The position numbers and the translations under genes were made by a program. The notes beneath the pieces are model-generated. The model saw only the letters and a program-made list of their open reading frames with translations, was not told the DNA's origin and made no database searches. A stretch of 64,000 nucleotides of DNA, taken from an uncultured Lachnospiraceae bacterium (GTDB lineage: Bacteria > Bacillota > Clostridia > Lachnospirales > Lachnospiraceae). The DNA lies in contig CAKRJY010000001.1 in the NCBI GenBank assembly GCA_934352055.1, positions 496,001 to 560,000 of the forward strand, read 5' to 3'. Shown piece after piece: positions 19,648 to 27,281 of this stretch (positions are counted from its first letter, which is position 1; each line of letters begins with the position of its first letter).

Positions 19648-19695
19648 TTAGTTGTTCGTCCCCCCCCGATTTAGAACATCAGTTCTGATTTTCAT
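19648..19695 (-). other. 5' fragment of the membrane transferase gene, ended early by the G8 tract
   Basis: Short frame MKIRTDVLNRGGTNN then TAA. The ATG forms a TAATG overlap with the isomerase stop codon, and GGGGG lies about eleven to fifteen bases upstream as a possible Shine-Dalgarno sequence. With one extra G the frame would read through RGGDEQLKK into the long frame below. Confidence 0.65.
19660..19667 (-). repeat. G8 homopolymer tract at the 5' end of a surface-glycan gene
   Basis: Eight consecutive G on the coding strand (C on the plus strand), ten codons after the probable start. Such tracts change length by slipped-strand mispairing in phase-variable genes; an assembly or base-calling error is the plain alternative. 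Confidence 0.9.
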
Positions 19696-20498
19696 TATGC
19701 AAATATCCCCCTGACATAATTCATTTTCTCTTCCAAGATGGCAAGATCATCTACCTTACCCATCTCAATTGAAATATATCTATCATAGTCTTCTTTCCCT
19801 AATAAATCTTTCAGTTTCCTATGAATTGATCTCTCCTCAATCGGCTTAAGGCCCGGCTCACTGATGTGAACATGATTAATCAAGTTCACTTTTCCAAGAA
19901 GTTCACTCACCGTTTCTTCATTCTGGATCATAGTTCCCAGATCAAGATTTAAAAGAAATCCTTTAGAGCCGACCTTCTCAATCAAATCAAGTGCCGATTC
20001 TGTGTCATTAATAAAATTTGTATTATAAATTGGTGGATTTGCTTCCATACCAATAACGGTGCCTTTACTGTAAGCGTAATCTCCTAATTCTTTAAAGAAA
20101 GCAACTGCTGTACTCTCATCAGCTCCTTCGGGAAAATATCTATTTCTCGGGCATCCAAAAACAAGATTTTTACATCCAATGGTTGCTGCAAAATCAATTG
20201 CCTTTTTTGTATAGTCAACTAGTCCTCTTCTCTCTTCATCTGTCCCAAAAATATTTTCCTGTCTGCCATACCAGATTGACTGCATTGATGAAACACAAAA
20301 TCCATACTCATTCTTTAGCTGTCTGCTCCATGCTGCAGCATCTGATTTTTTATCATAAGGTTGCTCTGGAAAGATTCTCGTAGGGGCTATTTCAAGTCCC
20401 TGGAATTCATGTTTTTTCATTAAGCCGTAAACTGATGCATCATCCTTTTCTGTCCAGCCTATGTTTGAAATAGATAATTTAAACATTTTCATACTCAC
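19695..20498 (-). CDS. xylose isomerase-like TIM-barrel sugar (phosphate) isomerase/epimerase
   Basis: 267 residues from a GTG at 20498; the ATG two codons later (20492) is an equally good start and no strong Shine-Dalgarno sequence decides. Motifs follow the AP-endonuclease family 2 fold: LSISNIGWTEKDD, GLEIAPTRIFPEQPYD, VFGCPRNR, VIGMEANPPIYNTNF (metal-binding Glu), LLNLDLGTM (Asp), INHVHISEPGLKPI (His) and YISIEMG (Glu). The product would act on a free or phosphorylated sugar; the substrate is unknown. Its TAA overlaps the ATG of the membrane transferase, so the two are probably translationally coupled. Confidence 0.78.
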   Translation of the reverse strand: MSMKMFKLSISNIGWTEKDDASVYGLMKKHEFQGLEIAPTRIFPEQPYDKKSDAAAWSRQLKNEYGFCVSSMQSIWYGRQENIFGTDEERRGLVDYTKKAIDFAATIGCKNLVFGCPRNRYFPEGADESTAVAFFKELGDYAYSKGTVIGMEANPPIYNTNFINDTESALDLIEKVGSKGFLLNLDLGTMIQNEETVSELLGKVNLINHVHISEPGLKPIEERSIHRKLKDLLGKEDYDRYISIEMGKVDDLAILEEKMNYVRGIFA

Positions 20499-20569
20499 TT
20501 TTCTTTCTTGTTATAACTAACACAATAAAAATCATAGCCAAATTCAACAAATTCAAAGGCCAAAAATAT

Positions 20570-21484
20570 CTAAAATCCGACAAACCTCTTTATCTCTTCC
20601 AATATTTCCACTTTATTTTCGATATAATTATTTTCGCCATTAAATTCACCAGCGTACAGTGTCTTATAATCATAATCTGCCGGTACACCCTCGAGCTCAT
20701 TCTCAAATTTCTCACCTGTCAGATATTCATATACCTCTCCAGCAGATACCGGTTCGGTAGCCGGATGCCACAAAGTAATTCCTGCCTTAAGCGCAATTTG
20801 AATATCATCCCATAGTCTTGCCAGATTGTAAAACTGATAAACACTTCTACTATCCGTAAAATTCAGTGCAGAAAAGCCCAATCTTCTGAATCGCTTCTTA
20901 AGCTCCTCCTTCTCAGCCTCGGACACATTTATTTTATAAAATCCGTTATCTTGAATCTGATAATATTTCTTGAGTTCTGGATCTTTGGCTACTAATTCTT
21001 CAAACTTCCCCTCTTTTAACATAAAAGGAATTACATTAATATAATCATAAATAAAGTTTTTCTTTATATTCTTACCAAAAAGTCCCGGAAGTCTGATGAT
21101 CAGCGCATCCGGATAATTTTCTCTTACCCAAAGTTCCAGTTGATAACGGTTATATCCATAAGGATGCAAATTTTCCGTATCAATAGCAGAGTCCTCATCA
21201 ACATCCTTTGGCACCTTGAAAACATCTATTGTCGAAATCAGAACGAGTTTTTTCGGATTGATTTTGATTATATTTTCCTCTGCTTGTTTAATCAGTTCCA
21301 TGTCTTTTTCAGGAGCATTGTTAGCTAAATACTTTTCTGCCCGAAGCCCCGCATAAATCAGAAGATCCGGGCATGTCCCATATGCATCTTCTATGTTCTT
21401 TGAATTATAGGCTACATCAATTTTCCCAGCAGCGTATATATTACTTCCAACAAATCCTGTATAACCTACTAATGCTGTTGTCAT
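20570..21484 (-). CDS. NAD(P)-binding SDR-like sugar-nucleotide protein
   Basis: The frame opens at 21559, but the ATG at 21484 with GGAAGGAG about six bases upstream is the evident start, giving 304 residues. TTALVGYTGFVGSN is the dinucleotide-binding motif; KLVLISTIDVFKVP fits the RmlD/GalE catalytic-Ser/Thr strand; HPYGYNRYQLELW is in the YxxxK position but has Arg for Lys. That loss suggests an altered or non-redox role, or use of another residue. The C-terminal half includes TLWHPATEPVSAGEVYEYLT, like an RmlD-type substrate domain. Second or third step of the decoration-sugar pathway by position; the product is unknown. Confidence 0.65.
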   Translation of the reverse strand: MTTALVGYTGFVGSNIYAAGKIDVAYNSKNIEDAYGTCPDLLIYAGLRAEKYLANNAPEKDMELIKQAEENIIKINPKKLVLISTIDVFKVPKDVDEDSAIDTENLHPYGYNRYQLELWVRENYPDALIIRLPGLFGKNIKKNFIYDYINVIPFMLKEGKFEELVAKDPELKKYYQIQDNGFYKINVSEAEKEELKKRFRRLGFSALNFTDSRSVYQFYNLARLWDDIQIALKAGITLWHPATEPVSAGEVYEYLTGEKFENELEGVPADYDYKTLYAGEFNGENNYIENKVEILEEIKRFVGF

Positions 21485-21497
21485 GTCAGTCTCCTTC

Positions 21498-22436
21498 CTA
21501 CTTGGTGAGTTTTTCAATACTTTCAAAACTGTATCGCTTTCTCTTAAATACCAGATCAACTAAAAGCTGAAGATACTTAATCACAATAGTCAAAATCCCA
21601 AACAGGCCAAAGAAAGCTACAGATAAGAACAGAATTGTCGTTGTCCATCCTGCAACAGGATTAGCAGTTGCATAGATCACTGCAGAATAAACGATCATAA
21701 ATACTGACATACACATCATGAGAACAGTCATTGCCTTGGCAAAGCTATAACCCATTTCAGTAAATAAAATCAAAGAATCAACTGCCAAATTTGATCTGAA
21801 AGTCTTCTCTTTCTTGTCAGTTGACATGGATACCTGATTTACAACCTGGTATTTAATATTGTCTGTTTTTAGACCGCAATTTGCATATACAGCTTTTCTA
21901 TACGGAATCGTCTTGTTCATAGAATCAATGCGATTAAGTACTCGTCTGCTTAAGACTCGAAAACTCTCTGTAGACATCTTGTATGACAAATCTGTATAAC
22001 GATCAAAGACCTTATAAAACATCTTTGATGTAGGCTTTTCTTTCCTATCTGCTGACGCACTTACAATGTCGTATCCCTTCAGAGATCTGTTATAAATATC
22101 CATCACTACAGACGGTTCAAAGTCTAAATATGTATTATCAAACTCAAAAACAAAATCGCCGATAGACATGTCAATGCCAGCACTCATAGAAAGCTCAAGC
22201 CCATGGAAATAGCTCATATTAATAACTGCGACACTGGTTGTTGATGCACACTCGCTAGTTTTCTTTATTAGACTGAGGGAATTATCATCCGATGAATCAT
22301 TTACACAAATTATTTCCGAATGTTCAAAGTTTCCCTCCATCACCCCAATTATCGTCTTTAAGAAATTTTCTATTCTTCCCCCTGCATTATGTACATAAAT
22401 AATCGCAGAAGCAAAATTTTTCTCTTTATTCGCCAT
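21498..22436 (-). CDS. GT2 glycosyltransferase with two C-terminal membrane helices (GtrB-like)
   Basis: 312 residues. FASAIIYVHNAGGRIENFLK and ICVNDSSDDNSLSLIKK form the start of a GT-A domain, with VFEFDNTYLDF at the metal-site position (unusual compared with DxD). Two hydrophobic helices follow near residues 235-290 and the protein ends in a basic tail. This layout is that of GtrB/bactoprenol-phosphate glycosyltransferases that attach a sugar to undecaprenyl phosphate. It overlaps the oxidoreductase upstream by 11 bases. With a DPM-like GT2 also in the unit, there may be two lipid-linked donors. Confidence 0.72.
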   Translation of the reverse strand: MANKEKNFASAIIYVHNAGGRIENFLKTIIGVMEGNFEHSEIICVNDSSDDNSLSLIKKTSECASTTSVAVINMSYFHGLELSMSAGIDMSIGDFVFEFDNTYLDFEPSVVMDIYNRSLKGYDIVSASADRKEKPTSKMFYKVFDRYTDLSYKMSTESFRVLSRRVLNRIDSMNKTIPYRKAVYANCGLKTDNIKYQVVNQVSMSTDKKEKTFRSNLAVDSLILFTEMGYSFAKAMTVLMMCMSVFMIVYSAVIYATANPVAGWTTTILFLSVAFFGLFGILTIVIKYLQLLVDLVFKRKRYSFESIEKLTK

Positions 22437-23559
22437 CGCTCAACACCTCATCCAAATCATATACAGTATTTATCTTTCCAGAAAGTACCCCTACGAAAGT
22501 TGGTCCCTCTGAATATTTCCTAATAACAGTAGGCCTTGAATCATCTATTTCAGAACTCATCAAAATTGGTTTCATGGAAAATAATGATTTTTCATATTCG
22601 AAGCCATAATCATCCAACATATATTTCCTTGCCAAATTTGCCATGTAAGGGAATGCTGTGTCTGGTTTGGCCGGACAGTCATTACAATTACCCAAATGAT
22701 ATATCGAGCAAAAACCTTTACTCTTCTCCTGACAGGAAAAAGTTGGTACACCCTCGTAGCTTGTAGTATGCGGTGTAAATGTCACTGAAGTCAACGAATG
22801 ATATCCCGTCTTTCCAAATGGCATAATGGAGAAAAACGGTCCATCCATAACTGTGAAACCAATATCCTTCAGCTTATTATTTACATTACAAAGAATGATT
22901 TCACAGAGTTCATATTTGATTCCAAACTTTTCAAAGCCCACCATGTCAAGAATCTGGTTTGTGCCAGCATACGTTGCATTCAATACAAAACCAGCTCTGT
23001 ATGAAATACCATCGGCGGTATTTATGATATAGGCATCTGTATCCTTATCTATTCCAGTAATATTGACACCATATTTTATCTGAACAGCATTAGGAAACTT
23101 CGCAAGCTCTTCCAGATAGTAATCCTTCAGAATCATTGCGTCATATGTGTACTCTCTGGTTCTAAAAACGCCATCGCACATTCCATCTTTAAAATAGTTG
23201 CTTGGATGTAATTCTTCACATGGAATATTTGCAGCCTTACAGAAATCCTTAAACTGTCTTCCATTTGACCAAGAATATTCACTTGATGTTGCATAAATTT
23301 GGTCAAACTCTTTATTGATGCAAAATGCAAAATCCTTATTAAATCTCTCGAAATATCCGGCAGACTTCATTGCGGTCGAGATTGACCTCGGATAGTGATA
23401 CCCCTGATGAACTCTTGCCTGATTGATAAATGTTGCTCTCCTAAAAGGTGTAGGGTCACACTCCAATACAATCACCTTCTGCCCTCTGTTACAGCAGAAC
23501 AATGCCGAATATAGACCATATAAACCTGCACCAATAATAATCTTGTCGTACTTTTCCAT
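22426..23559 (-). CDS. FAD-dependent oxidoreductase (DAO-like)
   Basis: The open frame reaches 23625; I prefer the ATG at 23559 (MEKYDKIIIGAGLYG), six bases after AGGA, giving 377 residues. The dinucleotide-binding motif is IIIGAGLYGLYSALFCCNRG followed by VIVLECD. A Cys-rich stretch (SIYHLGNCNDCPAKPD) is present and GPTFVGVLSGKINTVYDLDE closes the protein. I would place it among FAD enzymes acting on nucleotide sugars or small alcohols, but cannot name a substrate. First gene after the promoter at 23715-23743 and head of the decoration operon. Confidence 0.72.
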   Translation of the reverse strand: MEKYDKIIIGAGLYGLYSALFCCNRGQKVIVLECDPTPFRRATFINQARVHQGYHYPRSISTAMKSAGYFERFNKDFAFCINKEFDQIYATSSEYSWSNGRQFKDFCKAANIPCEELHPSNYFKDGMCDGVFRTREYTYDAMILKDYYLEELAKFPNAVQIKYGVNITGIDKDTDAYIINTADGISYRAGFVLNATYAGTNQILDMVGFEKFGIKYELCEIILCNVNNKLKDIGFTVMDGPFFSIMPFGKTGYHSLTSVTFTPHTTSYEGVPTFSCQEKSKGFCSIYHLGNCNDCPAKPDTAFPYMANLARKYMLDDYGFEYEKSLFSMKPILMSSEIDDSRPTVIRKYSEGPTFVGVLSGKINTVYDLDEVLSDGE

Positions 23560-23714
23560 TTTCATTCCTACTTCAACTTTTATTTCAACTAAATAACTAG
23601 TCGCAAATAGCCTATTAGCCCTCATTCTTCAGCTACATTTTTTCTCTTTCGTAGTAATAAAAGTCAAAAACATACCTTTCCGTTTTTGCTACTTGACGCA
23701 AAAATACAATGTAT

Positions 23715-23743
23715 AGTATAGCATCTGCTACCCATTTTTTCAA
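23715..23743 (-). promoter_or_regulatory. sigma-A-type promoter of the decoration operon
   Basis: Minus strand: TTGAAA (23743-23738), 17-base spacer ending in TGC (extended -10), TATACT (23720-23715). It gives a leader of about 150 nt before the ATG at 23559. The leader starts with a hairpin (TTTTTGC paired with GCAAAAA) and contains a chance-length 14-codon frame. Confidence 0.8.
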
Positions 23744-23790
23744 GTTAGGTATTTACTCCCCCAATAACTCCTATTAAAATGCTATCCAAA

Positions 23791-23829
23791 GAAAAGCAGA
23801 AGATATATTGATAATATCTTCTGCTTTTC
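23791..23829 (-). terminator. terminator after the M6 protease gene
   Basis: A perfect 16-bp inverted repeat (arms 23791-23806 and 23814-23829, AAAAGCAGAAGATAT core) lies six bases after the protease stop codon. On the minus strand the descending arm ends in CTTTTC. It closes the long unit that comes from cdaA. Confidence 0.75.
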
Positions 23830-23834
23830 CTTGA

Positions 23835-26800
23835 TTAATTTCCTTTTCGGCCTTCTGCACATCCCCAATTTATATAGTGTATATAGTATTGTTCTAGATG
23901 ATTTCCGTATGCTCGTTGCAAGTCCTTATATCTGCGCTTATAATTGTCCACCACAAACGAATCTTTTGCAACGCGACCTTCATATATGCCATGATTCACA
24001 AAATGACACAACACTGCATTTTCATCGTTACCATATCCCTTGTATATATCCGGATTATTTCGCACATAGTATGCAAAATCATAAACGCTTCCATAATCTA
24101 CACCATTATATATTGTCGTCGCTCCTTGTAGCATCGTGCAGCCTGTCCCTTTCCGACCCTCAAATACACCATATTTTATATAATGCATATAATATGCAAC
24201 CAAATTCATCCCATATACTCCACGTAAGTCACTATATTGTAGGCGATAAGAATTTACATCAAACGTCGTTTTGGCGCGACGCCCCTCGCTCATCCCATAA
24301 GTTATAAAATGATACAATGCTGCTTGATCATCATACCCATATCCCCTATAAATATCAGCATTATATTTTACATAATCATTGTAATTATAAACAGCAGCAT
24401 AATCTACGCCATTCCATACAGTAAGACCATTTTGCAGCGTTGTACATCCCGTTCCTTTTCGACCTTCATGTATACCATATTGTATATAATGCATATAATA
24501 TGCTCTTAAATTCCCTCCATATGCTCTACGCAAGTCACCATATTGCAGGCGATAGGAATTTACATCAAACGATGCTTTCGCCTGACGTCCTTCATTCATT
24601 CCATAATTCACAAAATGATACAATAGCTGCGTATTATCATAGCCATAGGCTCGTTTCAGGTCGCCATATCTATCTGCATAGTAATATGGATCAAATACAC
24701 CACTATAATCTATGCCATTATAATATGCCGTGTACGGACGCGATTTCGGTTTCGTTTCCGGCTGTGGTATCGGTGATGGTTCCGGTGTTGGTTCCGGTTT
24801 TGGTTCTGGTTTCGGTTCTGGTTTCGGTTCTGGTTTCGGTTCTGGTTTCGGTTCTGGTTTCGGTTCTGGTTTCGGTTCTGGTTTCGATTCTGGTTGACTT
24901 GGATTCTCCCCATCAATAGCATCATAACTTCGCACATCCATAGCACCGTCCGTCTGTGGCGTTACAGCACAATAAATTTTACCGTTCATTCTTTCCAAAG
25001 CAAGACCAATTGCAGGTGAATACACTGTACTGCCAAGTTGTGAAAGTGCTGTCACATCAGACAACGCTGCCGTATAAACATACGCCTTCCCATCTGCTGC
25101 CACAGATGCAATATATATTTTTTCCTGCCCAACTGTCATTCCAAGATCCAACAGGTTATTTCCTACAGATGATAATGTCTTCGTTGTACACGTGTTATGA
25201 GTACAATCTATGATATATAGCTTCGCACTTGATGTGCTGTCATTCGCCAAAAGATAAACATTTCCTGACGCAGACGCAACATTCAGCTTTTTCGCATAAC
25301 CACTAGTATCTTTTACAAGATTCGTCCAGCCATTCTGCTCCCAAACCCAGGCAGATGTTACTTTTTTTGTAAAATCTCCACATGCAATTGCTGGTTTACC
25401 GTTGTATGCAAAAATCACCGGATTTATCACATAGGAAACATCCAATTCTGTTCCCACATCCTGCCAACTGCCATTTTGAAGCACCTGTAATTTTGGATTT
25501 TTCTCATTCTTCGCCATAAATGTATAGAGTTGTTGATTAACCACACCTAATGTCGGGCTATTGGATGCATACCCCCCAATTGTTGCTATTGTTTTCCATG
25601 TTCCATTTGCATATTGTTTCAAAATAGTTTGGTTATTCTGATAATCTGAGACAAGAACATATACTTTTCCATCGCATACCGCCATAGCCGATGCACTTGT
25701 TGTGTTCTCCATGCATTTTCCGAGGTTTGTCCAATTTTTTCCATCATATTTCAAAACAGATGCTGTATTTGTATTGGTCGCTAGTACATACAAATTCTGA
25801 CCATCCACTACCGTCTGTACACCCTTCGCTGCAAGTTCAGAAAAAGGTTTGGTTCCATTTGCACTCGTAACAGACTCCCATAAATTCATGGTTTCATACT
25901 CTGGAAAAGAAATATCAAAGGTAATAGAATGCTCGTCCTGAGAAACCACATGTATCTCTATTCCAGAATTCTGACCATCACTATAACAAATGGCATCATC
26001 CGCTATTGTCTTTGTCAGATCCTTTGTTCCTATGCTCTGTCTCGTAGCCTTATACGCACTCATGCCAACCTGTGCATTTGCTATTTCTCCTGCCGATGAT
26101 GTCAGCCCCGTATCCCCTGGTCTGCAAACGTAAATATAATCATTTCCCTGCAGATTTCCTGTTGCGGCATATGTGGGATTCACACGATATACGAGCAATC
26201 CATCCGCTTGTAGATTTGTCTGGTCTAATTCTGCTGTATACTTATTCCCCGACTGACGATATTCCACCACAAAATATTCACTCGACGAAAATGGTGTATA
26301 AAATTTATACGCCTGTTGTTTGCTGCCATCTGCATATGCACTGTCCATATCATACAATGTATAGGTTGCATTAGTTGCTGCTTTTGTCGGCACATTCGTC
26401 CAACCAATATTTTCTCGTGTGGTTGCCAACAATGCCGGTCTTCCCAGAGAACCTGCCATCAAATCCCACATCCCAACCGGTGTTCCACTCATCCCGGTTG
26501 TTCGATAATAATCAGGTACACCAAATGTATGTACATATTCATGCGCTGCCGTCGGCACATCAAAGGAATCCCAAAAAGTTCCTGCAGATGTAACAGAAGT
26601 ACACGTTTCCAAAACATTATAATAACCAATGGTCTTCCCTGCAAATGTATATCCATTTCCTGCATTCGTTGTATGAGGGGTAAATTGACCGCTACTAGGA
26701 ACAGATACCAAAATCATCATATTATCAATTGCCCCATCACCATTTTGATCTAATACAGAGCCATCATAATTGGGATATTTTGCAGACAACTTTTGCGCTA

Positions 26801-27233
26801 TCTCCGCAACCATGGAAATCTCGTTTGCCCCTTGGTAATTAGCAATATTGCCATCCAGTGTAATATATTCAACATTTTCATTTTGTGTTGTCTGTGGAAA
26901 AACAGACTCGACCTTATGTTGACCACCCGATACCTTGCTCAGATACTCACGAAAAGAACCAATGGCAAATTTATCGTTCTCTCCATTAAAACGTCGTTGC
27001 AGCAATCCCCAATATGTACTCGGTGCTCCCGCAATTTGCGATGTATACGGTGTATTATAGCCCGTATTTTCATCCCCTGTTGTATCGCCTTGAAAACGTA
27101 CAAGTACAACTAGATTTGCCGCTTCCCCTGTAGATGGTGCAGCTTGTATTTCCAATGGATTTACCAATTGTAGTAACATAAGCATGCCTAACACAATGCT
27201 GCATAAACAATTCCTTCTATTTCTCTTCGCCAT
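23835..27233 (-). CDS. secreted M6-family metalloprotease with propeller-like region, PEPK linker and EGR repeats
   Basis: The frame opens at 27251; GAGAGG six bases before the ATG at 27233 favours MAKRNRR as start (1132 residues). A signal peptide with basic start and hydrophobic core ends near IQA-AP. The catalytic zinc motif is HEYVHTFGVPDYY (about residue 231), with VGMWDLMAG following, as in immune inhibitor A-like M6 peptidases. Residues about 470-780 repeat short beta strands of the type WTNLGKC, GKVYVLV, as in a beta-propeller. A PEPK-rich linker (near 780-815) leads to three pairs of about 45-residue repeats (YYADRYGDLKRAYG, LLYHFVNYGMNEGR), probably wall- or glycan-binding. Last gene of its unit; it may act on host or self surface proteins (inference). 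Confidence 0.85.
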   Translation of the reverse strand: MAKRNRRNCLCSIVLGMLMLLQLVNPLEIQAAPSTGEAANLVVLVRFQGDTTGDENTGYNTPYTSQIAGAPSTYWGLLQRRFNGENDKFAIGSFREYLSKVSGGQHKVESVFPQTTQNENVEYITLDGNIANYQGANEISMVAEIAQKLSAKYPNYDGSVLDQNGDGAIDNMMILVSVPSSGQFTPHTTNAGNGYTFAGKTIGYYNVLETCTSVTSAGTFWDSFDVPTAAHEYVHTFGVPDYYRTTGMSGTPVGMWDLMAGSLGRPALLATTRENIGWTNVPTKAATNATYTLYDMDSAYADGSKQQAYKFYTPFSSSEYFVVEYRQSGNKYTAELDQTNLQADGLLVYRVNPTYAATGNLQGNDYIYVCRPGDTGLTSSAGEIANAQVGMSAYKATRQSIGTKDLTKTIADDAICYSDGQNSGIEIHVVSQDEHSITFDISFPEYETMNLWESVTSANGTKPFSELAAKGVQTVVDGQNLYVLATNTNTASVLKYDGKNWTNLGKCMENTTSASAMAVCDGKVYVLVSDYQNNQTILKQYANGTWKTIATIGGYASNSPTLGVVNQQLYTFMAKNEKNPKLQVLQNGSWQDVGTELDVSYVINPVIFAYNGKPAIACGDFTKKVTSAWVWEQNGWTNLVKDTSGYAKKLNVASASGNVYLLANDSTSSAKLYIIDCTHNTCTTKTLSSVGNNLLDLGMTVGQEKIYIASVAADGKAYVYTAALSDVTALSQLGSTVYSPAIGLALERMNGKIYCAVTPQTDGAMDVRSYDAIDGENPSQPESKPEPKPEPKPEPKPEPKPEPKPEPKPEPKPEPTPEPSPIPQPETKPKSRPYTAYYNGIDYSGVFDPYYYADRYGDLKRAYGYDNTQLLYHFVNYGMNEGRQAKASFDVNSYRLQYGDLRRAYGGNLRAYYMHYIQYGIHEGRKGTGCTTLQNGLTVWNGVDYAAVYNYNDYVKYNADIYRGYGYDDQAALYHFITYGMSEGRRAKTTFDVNSYRLQYSDLRGVYGMNLVAYYMHYIKYGVFEGRKGTGCTMLQGATTIYNGVDYGSVYDFAYYVRNNPDIYKGYGNDENAVLCHFVNHGIYEGRVAKDSFVVDNYKRRYKDLQRAYGNHLEQYYIHYINWGCAEGRKGN
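24790..24897 (-). repeat. 12-bp tandem repeat encoding the PEPK linker
   Basis: Seven perfect copies of GGTTCTGGTTTC (plus-strand reading) at 24802-24885, with one degenerate unit at each end. The unit is four codons, so copy-number change keeps the protease in frame and only alters linker length. Confidence 0.92.
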
Positions 27234-27281
27234 CCAGTTCCTCTCTTTCATTGTATGAAACTTATTCTCTTCCTTGTCATA

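Noticed and set aside
23626..23710. Short upstream reading frame (MFLTFITTKEKKCS) in the leader of the decoration operon
   Set aside because: The Shine-Dalgarno-like GGAAAGG is too close to its ATG and the length is within chance.
24440..24919. 159-codon plus-strand frame across the protease repeats
   Set aside because: It is antisense to the M6 protease and produced by its repeat structure (VSVLVSVLVS).
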